27,204 bases of DNA. It comes from Anaerolineaceae bacterium. GTDB lineage: Bacteria; Chloroflexota; Anaerolineae; Anaerolineales; Anaerolineaceae. Where the stretch lies: contig DPKV01000101.1 of the NCBI GenBank assembly GCA_003542325.1, forward strand, positions 1 through 27,204, given 5' to 3'. The notes beneath the pieces were generated by a model, which saw nothing but the letters and a program-made list of their open reading frames with translations, ran no database searches and had not been told where the DNA came from. Made by a program: the position numbers and the translations under genes. How positions within the stretch are numbered: the stretch's first letter is position 1; each line of letters begins with the position of its first letter. Below, in pieces: positions 23,606 to 27,204 of the stretch.

Positions 23606-25612
23606 ATGAGAGCACGTAAGTTTGGTCAACTGGTGACGTTATTGGTCATTGTCGCTGTCACATTAGTGACGGTGACACCTGCCGTAGCGGCACCAAAAGA
23701 TACAGTTCGCGTCTGGGTGTCGTACCAGAGTGAACGAAAAGCCGAGGTCTTTCAGGCGTTGGATAGGGCAAAGGCAACCTTCCACTACGATTTTCCGGAA
23801 TTGGAAGCGTATGTGGTGACCTTGCCGGAAGCGGCGCTAAACGGCATCATGCAGAATCCGAATGTGGTCGACGTGGAAGTGGATCCTGATCGTTACCCCA
23901 TCGAACCGGTTCAATCCGTTCCGCAATCGCTGTTTTCGGATACTGTCGATGCAACCGGCCAGCAAATTGTCCCCTGGGGCATTGATGCTGTCCAGGCTCG
24001 AGATATTTGGGACGTCAACCGCGATGCGGTTACCGATGACGGCGCACCAAATGGCTCGGGTATCACGGTTTGTATTATTGATACTGGTTATTATGCCGGA
24101 CATGAGGATCTGAAAGATAGCGCCTCTGGCATGTCGCAGGTGGATGGGGATTGGACCTCGGACGGCGTTGGGCATGGTTCCCATGTGGCAGGCACGATCT
24201 CTGCAATGAACAACGCTTTGGGTGTGGTTGGTGTGACCCCAGGGACCGTAAATTTTTATATTGTGAAGATCTTTGATAATTCCGGAGCATGGACGAATGC
24301 ATCCAACCTGGTTAACGCGATCTATTCCTGCCGGGATAACGGTGCGGATGTCATCAGCATGAGTTTGGGGGGCACAAGCTCAAACCGGAAAGAGGAACGA
24401 GCTTTTGATACACTTTATTCAGCGGGCATTTTGAGTATTGCTTCCGCTGGAAACGAGCAGGAAGAAACGCCTGGCGCTTTTTCCTATCCTGCGTCCTACA
24501 GCTCTGTGGTCTCAGTGGCTGCAATCGATTCTAACTTTGATGTCGCATCTTTCTCACTGCAAAACAGTCAGGTTGAAATTGCTGCTCCTGGTGTAGCCGT
24601 TCTTTCAACAATCTCCTATATTGAATCCAACAGTTTGTTAGTCGATGGTGCGGCCTATAGCGCCAATCATGTCGAATATAGTGCCTATACCACCGCCAGT
24701 GGCGCAATGGTTGACGGGGGTCTTTGTTTGGCCAGTGGCAGTTGGGCCGGGAAGGTCGTTCTTTGTCAACGGGGCGACATTTCCTTCTATGACAAGGTGA
24801 TGGCTGTGCAGAATGGCGGCGGTGTTGCGGCGGTCATTTATAATAACGAGCCCGGGAATTTCCTGGGGACTTTGGGTGACGGCGCTTCCTCCAACATCGC
24901 AGCTGTTTCGGTCAGTATGGAAGATGGTCAATATCTGGCTGCAAACAAAATGGGTACGATCGCCAGTGTGGACTGCTCGTATACCTGGCCTGCCAGTGGG
25001 TATGAGGCCTGGGATGGCACATCCATGGCTGCCCCCCATGTTTCCGGTGTGGCTGCATTAATTTGGTCTGCCAACCCGGATTGGACAAATGTTGAGATTC
25101 GTGAAGCTATGAATGCCACTGCGCTGGACCTGGGCGCTGCGGGTCGGGATGTCGTTTTCGGGTATGGCCTTGTGCAGGCTGCGGCCGCGCTGGATTACCT
25201 CGGCGGCGGTGTGGAACCGACGCCAACACCCACTCCCACAGAAGACCCAACGCCGACACCTTCTCCGACACCCTCGCCAACACCTTCTCCAACCCCCGAC
25301 AGTGAACTGGCGGTAGCTTTCACTGCACCCTCTCCTGGAGCCACCTTTAGTGATCGGGACAAAGTCACCATCAGCGTTTTGGTGACGGTAGATTCAAATC
25401 CTGTTTCCGGGGCAGCGGTAACCGTGGTGATGACACCTGTATTGGGGTCTGCCGTTACGCTCTCTGGTGTGACCGGAACAAATGGCACGGTGAGCTTCTC
25501 CTACCGGCTCAATGTCCGGAAGACCGGGACAGGCACGTATTTCCTGGCTGCGACCGCTTCCCTGAACGGCGATTCGGCGGCGGCAGAACAGATTTCATTC
25601 CTGGTCCAGTAG
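23606..25612 (+). CDS. Secreted subtilisin-like serine protease (S8) with PA domain
   Basis: A 668-residue exported protease. A signal peptide (1-29, hydrophobic core then PAVAA) is followed by an I9-like propeptide (about 33-95) and the S8 catalytic domain: D159 in CIIDTGYY, H190 in VGHGSHVAGT, oxyanion N283 in SAGNEQ and S473 in GTSMAAPHVSG. A protease-associated (PA) domain is inserted between Asn and Ser (about 345-455). After the catalytic domain come a Pro-Thr/Ser linker (537-565) and a beta-rich Ig-like domain (567-668) that may bind substrate or surface. There is no sorting motif or C-terminal membrane segment, so it is probably released or loosely attached. GGAGGT lies 5 bp before the ATG. 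A strong terminator follows. Confidence 0.95.
   Translation: MRARKFGQLVTLLVIVAVTLVTVTPAVAAPKDTVRVWVSYQSERKAEVFQALDRAKATFHYDFPELEAYVVTLPEAALNGIMQNPNVVDVEVDPDRYPIEPVQSVPQSLFSDTVDATGQQIVPWGIDAVQARDIWDVNRDAVTDDGAPNGSGITVCIIDTGYYAGHEDLKDSASGMSQVDGDWTSDGVGHGSHVAGTISAMNNALGVVGVTPGTVNFYIVKIFDNSGAWTNASNLVNAIYSCRDNGADVISMSLGGTSSNRKEERAFDTLYSAGILSIASAGNEQEETPGAFSYPASYSSVVSVAAIDSNFDVASFSLQNSQVEIAAPGVAVLSTISYIESNSLLVDGAAYSANHVEYSAYTTASGAMVDGGLCLASGSWAGKVVLCQRGDISFYDKVMAVQNGGGVAAVIYNNEPGNFLGTLGDGASSNIAAVSVSMEDGQYLAANKMGTIASVDCSYTWPASGYEAWDGTSMAAPHVSGVAALIWSANPDWTNVEIREAMNATALDLGAAGRDVVFGYGLVQAAAALDYLGGGVEPTPTPTPTEDPTPTPSPTPSPTPSPTPDSELAVAFTAPSPGATFSDRDKVTISVLVTVDSNPVSGAAVTVVMTPVLGSAVTLSGVTGTNGTVSFSYRLNVRKTGTGTYFLAATASLNGDSAAAEQISFLVQ
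25219..25305 (+). repeat. Low-complexity Pro-Thr/Ser-Pro linker coding repeat
   Basis: Short irregular repeats of the type CCAACACCTTCTCCGACACC encode the PTPTP/PSPTP linker of the subtilase. Codon choice varies, so it is selected as protein rather than being a recent DNA expansion. Confidence 0.8.
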
Positions 25613-25652
25613 GATTAAGACGTATGGCAGGGTTTCCCTGCTGATGGAGAAC

Positions 25653-25691
25653 AAAGAGTTGTCCAATGAATGTTATTGGACAACTCTTTTT
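25653..25691 (+). terminator. Strong terminator between convergent genes
   Basis: A 15-bp perfect stem (25653-25667 with 25675-25689) has a 7-nt loop, followed by T on plus through 25691. It ends the subtilase gene. The minus-strand side has TTTGTT and may weakly end the E1-like gene whose stop is at 25706. Confidence 0.92.
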
Positions 25692-25705
25692 ATATCGCTG
25701 AGGTT

Positions 25706-26449
25706 TTACTTGCAGATTGGGCAGTTTTGATTTTTGGCAATGGTGTATTCTGTGAAGGTTGTGGTTTTTGCGTTAAACGTCACCAGGCGGTCATTCAGGA
25801 CATCTCCGATCCCTAAAATGATCTTGACCGCTTCGTTCGCCTGGAGACTGCCGATGACGCCGGTGACGGTCCCAAGGACGGGATTGGATTCCTGGGAGGA
25901 CTTCGCCGGTTCAGGGAACAAACACCGCAGACATGGGCCTTGTTTGAATGAAAGGACTGTGATTCGACCTTCAAATCCTGAAGCCGTGCCATAAATATCC
26001 GGCTTTTTCAATGCAGCACAAAGATCATTGATCAGATATTTTGAATTGAAATTATCCGTCGCGTCAATCACCAGGTCGTAATTGTCGCAAATTTCCGGTC
26101 CGTTTTCAGTTGAAAATGGATGGGTATATGTCTCGAGAACGATATGGGGGTTAAAGGCTTTGATGGAATCTTTGGCCGCGATGGCTTTTGGCTGACCCAG
26201 CACCTCCACCGAATAGAGGATTTGTCGATTCAGGTTCGTTGGCTGGACCATATCGTGATCCATCAATCCCAGCCTGCCAACACCCGCTGCAGCAAGATAA
26301 AAAGCGGCGCTGGAACCCAACCCGCCCAGGCCAACGATCAGGACTGCCGCCTTTTTTAGCAGCCTTTGTCCGTGTTCACCGATTTCAGGCAGGTTGATTT
26401 GTCTTGAATATCTTTCCAATGCCTCACTGTGAAGGCCGCTGCTCTTCAT
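25706..26449 (-). CDS. ThiF/MoeB/HesA-family sulfur-carrier adenylyltransferase
   Basis: A 247-residue E1-like enzyme that adenylates the C-terminal glycine of a ubiquitin-like sulfur carrier. Motifs: VGLGGLGSS (39-47), MDHDMVQPTNLNRQ (63-76, with the ATP-site Asp and Arg), DATDNFNSKYL (129-139) and GTVTGVIGSLQANEAVK. Two CxxC pairs (C173/C176 and C243/C246) should hold structural zinc. The cysteine usually found just before the VLG segment, which in ThiF forms a persulfide link, is replaced by Gln (Q186, KSSQESNPVLG). That is compatible with MoeB-like activation without a covalent step. No rhodanese domain is attached. The carrier gene ends 2 bp before the ATG. Which pathway (molybdopterin, thiamine, cysteine or other) is not decided. 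Confidence 0.9.
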   Translation of the reverse strand: MKSSGLHSEALERYSRQINLPEIGEHGQRLLKKAAVLIVGLGGLGSSAAFYLAAAGVGRLGLMDHDMVQPTNLNRQILYSVEVLGQPKAIAAKDSIKAFNPHIVLETYTHPFSTENGPEICDNYDLVIDATDNFNSKYLINDLCAALKKPDIYGTASGFEGRITVLSFKQGPCLRCLFPEPAKSSQESNPVLGTVTGVIGSLQANEAVKIILGIGDVLNDRLVTFNAKTTTFTEYTIAKNQNCPICK

Positions 26450-26451
26450 GG

Positions 26452-26724
26452 TCAGCCTCCGGCCAAATTGACCAGCATGGTGATCTGATCATCGCTCTGC
26501 AAGACCGTTCTCAATCCATTGAGGGCATCGATGTGATAATTGCCAATAAAAACCATTAGAAATGGGCGAACGCCGCCCTCGGGGCTGAAGATTTGGGGCC
26601 TCAGGCCCGGATAAAGAGTGAAGAGTTGTTCGAAAGCGACATTGAGGTCGCCCGCGTCAACGACGACACTGGCGTTTTGATCGGTGAATTCTTGGAGGTA
26701 TTCCGGGATTTGGAATGTGGGCAT
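26452..26724 (-). CDS. ThiS/MoaD-like ubiquitin-fold sulfur carrier protein
   Basis: A 90-residue beta-grasp protein ending in the required Gly-Gly (MLVNLAGG). The final glycine would be adenylated by the neighbouring E1-like enzyme and converted to a thiocarboxylate sulfur donor. QSDDQITMLVNLAGG matches the GDEVxxxPPVAGG end of MoaD-type carriers, and the length fits MoaD. AAAGG precedes the ATG. The two genes are translationally coupled. No moaE, thiG or cysteine-synthase partner is in the window, so the acceptor of the sulfur is unknown. Confidence 0.85.
   Translation of the reverse strand: MPTFQIPEYLQEFTDQNASVVVDAGDLNVAFEQLFTLYPGLRPQIFSPEGGVRPFLMVFIGNYHIDALNGLRTVLQSDDQITMLVNLAGG
26456..26460 (-). 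promoter_or_regulatory. Shine-Dalgarno of the E1-like gene inside the carrier's Gly-Gly codons
   Basis: On the minus strand the sequence reads GCC GGA GGC TGA CC ATG. GGAGG is formed by the last two glycine codons of the carrier and sits 6 bp before the E1-like ATG. Confidence 0.8.
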
Positions 26725-26807
26725 AAATGACCTTTGAAAGTTGCTGCAATAGTCCGGTGTACTGGAGCATTGTCTCTTTTCTAAATAGTGAAAAAACCAA
26801 CAGGCCT

Positions 26808-26816
26808 ATTATATCA
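26808..26816 (-). promoter_or_regulatory. Extended -10 promoter of the sulfur carrier/E1 operon
   Basis: On the minus strand TGATATAAT matches TGnTATAAT exactly. It lies about 80 bp before the carrier ATG. No strong -35 is seen, as is common with extended -10 promoters. Confidence 0.5.
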
Positions 26817-26932
26817 GGGGAGGTAGTTAGTTTAGCTGGGGGTGAACAGGAATGGTGGAACAACTGAAGCACTCAGCAAGCCACAGTCTATATGAATACG
26901 AAAACAATGTGCGAAATTTATATTGGTTCGCA

Positions 26933-26961
26933 TTGACATTATAATGGAACTCAAGTAGAAT
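26933..26961 (+). promoter_or_regulatory. Strong sigma70 promoter of tRNA-Gly
   Basis: A perfect TTGACA (26933-26938) and TAGAAT (26956-26961) are separated by 17 bp, with a start expected about 12 bp before the mature tRNA. Confidence 0.85.
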
Positions 26962-26979
26962 ATTGGTCGCTTCACAAAT

Positions 26980-27052
<73 letters not shown>

Positions 27053-27070
27053 CTTCCAAAGCTGGATGGG

Positions 27071-27111
27071 CTGATATCCAATGGCCATATCGGCCGGCGA
27101 TATCAGTTTTT
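27071..27111 (+). terminator. Terminator-like hairpin between the two tRNAs
   Basis: CTGATATC (27071-27078) pairs with GATATCAG (27099-27106), with an inner GGCC/GGCC stem, and is followed by TTTTT (27107-27111). It may terminate tRNA-Gly transcription or serve as a processing hairpin. Confidence 0.55.
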
Positions 27112-27121
27112 AGTTATTCCA

Positions 27122-27193
27122 GGCGACGTAGCCAAGTTGGTAAGGCAAGGGTCTGCAAAACCCCGATCACGGGTTCGAGTCCCGTCGTCGCCT
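27122..27193 (+). tRNA. tRNA-Cys (GCA)
   Basis: Acceptor GGCGACG/CGTCGCC is perfect and the D stem is GCC/GGC. Anticodon loop CTGCAAA has GCA at 27155-27157, and the T arm is ACGGG-TTCGAGT-CCCGT. The outermost anticodon-stem pair is A-C (27148/27164), a mismatch. Discriminator T at 27193; no encoded CCA. Confidence 0.94.
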
Positions 27194-27204
27194 CAAGCAT
27201 GAGA

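Noticed and set aside
25219..25305. Repeat block considered as a CRISPR or microsatellite array
   Set aside because: It is in frame and encodes a Pro-Thr/Ser linker in an exported protease, a common arrangement.

Overview
The window looks like chromosome of an anaerobic, probably single-membrane bacterium. Chloroflexota (class Anaerolineae) is my best guess. It rests on overall gene style: a membrane-anchored DUF348/G5 protein next to ksgA, a secreted subtilase with a Pro-Thr-Pro linker, a SulP/malic-enzyme cluster and many small membrane proteins. No rRNA or marker phylogeny is available here, so the assignment is inference. Most genes are moderately GC-rich with good Shine-Dalgarno sites. 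The inserts at about 2.8-3.6 kb and 6.0-6.6 kb are visibly more AT-rich.

Layout. 1-2.8 kb: 3' three-quarters of mfd, cut by the window edge. 2.9-3.6 kb: a small DUF559 (Vsr-like) nuclease gene boxed tightly by inverted palindromic repeats, with a third copy just before the next promoter. 3.7-5.9 kb: a YabE-like DUF348/G5/3D cell-wall protein and rsmA/ksgA. 5.96-6.61 kb: a compact Y1 (RAYT-type) transposase element with perfect 44-bp inverted ends. 6.6-8.7 kb: a DPM1-like glycosyltransferase, a three-repeat membrane protein and an M50-like membrane metalloprotease. 8.8-11.2 kb: a ChbG/YdjC-type deacetylase and a GPH/MelB-type sugar symporter. 11.2-12.2 kb: a GNAT acetyltransferase split by an apparent frameshift. 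12.5-17.3 kb: a minus-strand run of four genes (SulP anion transporter, NAD-type malic enzyme, membrane-helical protein, tail-anchored barrel-like protein). 17.4-20.6 kb: membrane GDPD phosphodiesterase, ribokinase and a C_GCAxxG_C_C protein. 20.9-23.3 kb: a four-domain sulfur-handling fusion (CoA-disulfide reductase, rhodanese, TusA, DsrE). 23.6-25.6 kb: a secreted subtilase. 25.7-26.7 kb: a ThiS/MoaD-like sulfur carrier and its E1-like activating enzyme. 27 kb: tRNA-Gly(GCC) and tRNA-Cys(GCA).

How genes may work together. The deacetylase and symporter form a plausible uptake-and-deacetylation pair for an amino-sugar oligosaccharide. SulP and malic enzyme look like organic-acid or bicarbonate handling. 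The four-domain fusion, the C_GCAxxG protein and the sulfur carrier/E1 pair together suggest active persulfide and thiocarboxylate chemistry.

The least ordinary content is the pair of palindrome-boxed cassettes. One carries a Y1 transposase and the other a DUF559 nuclease. Their repeats share a 10-bp core (GGAGCGAAGC), and the DUF559 repeat appears to supply the gene's own ribosome binding site.
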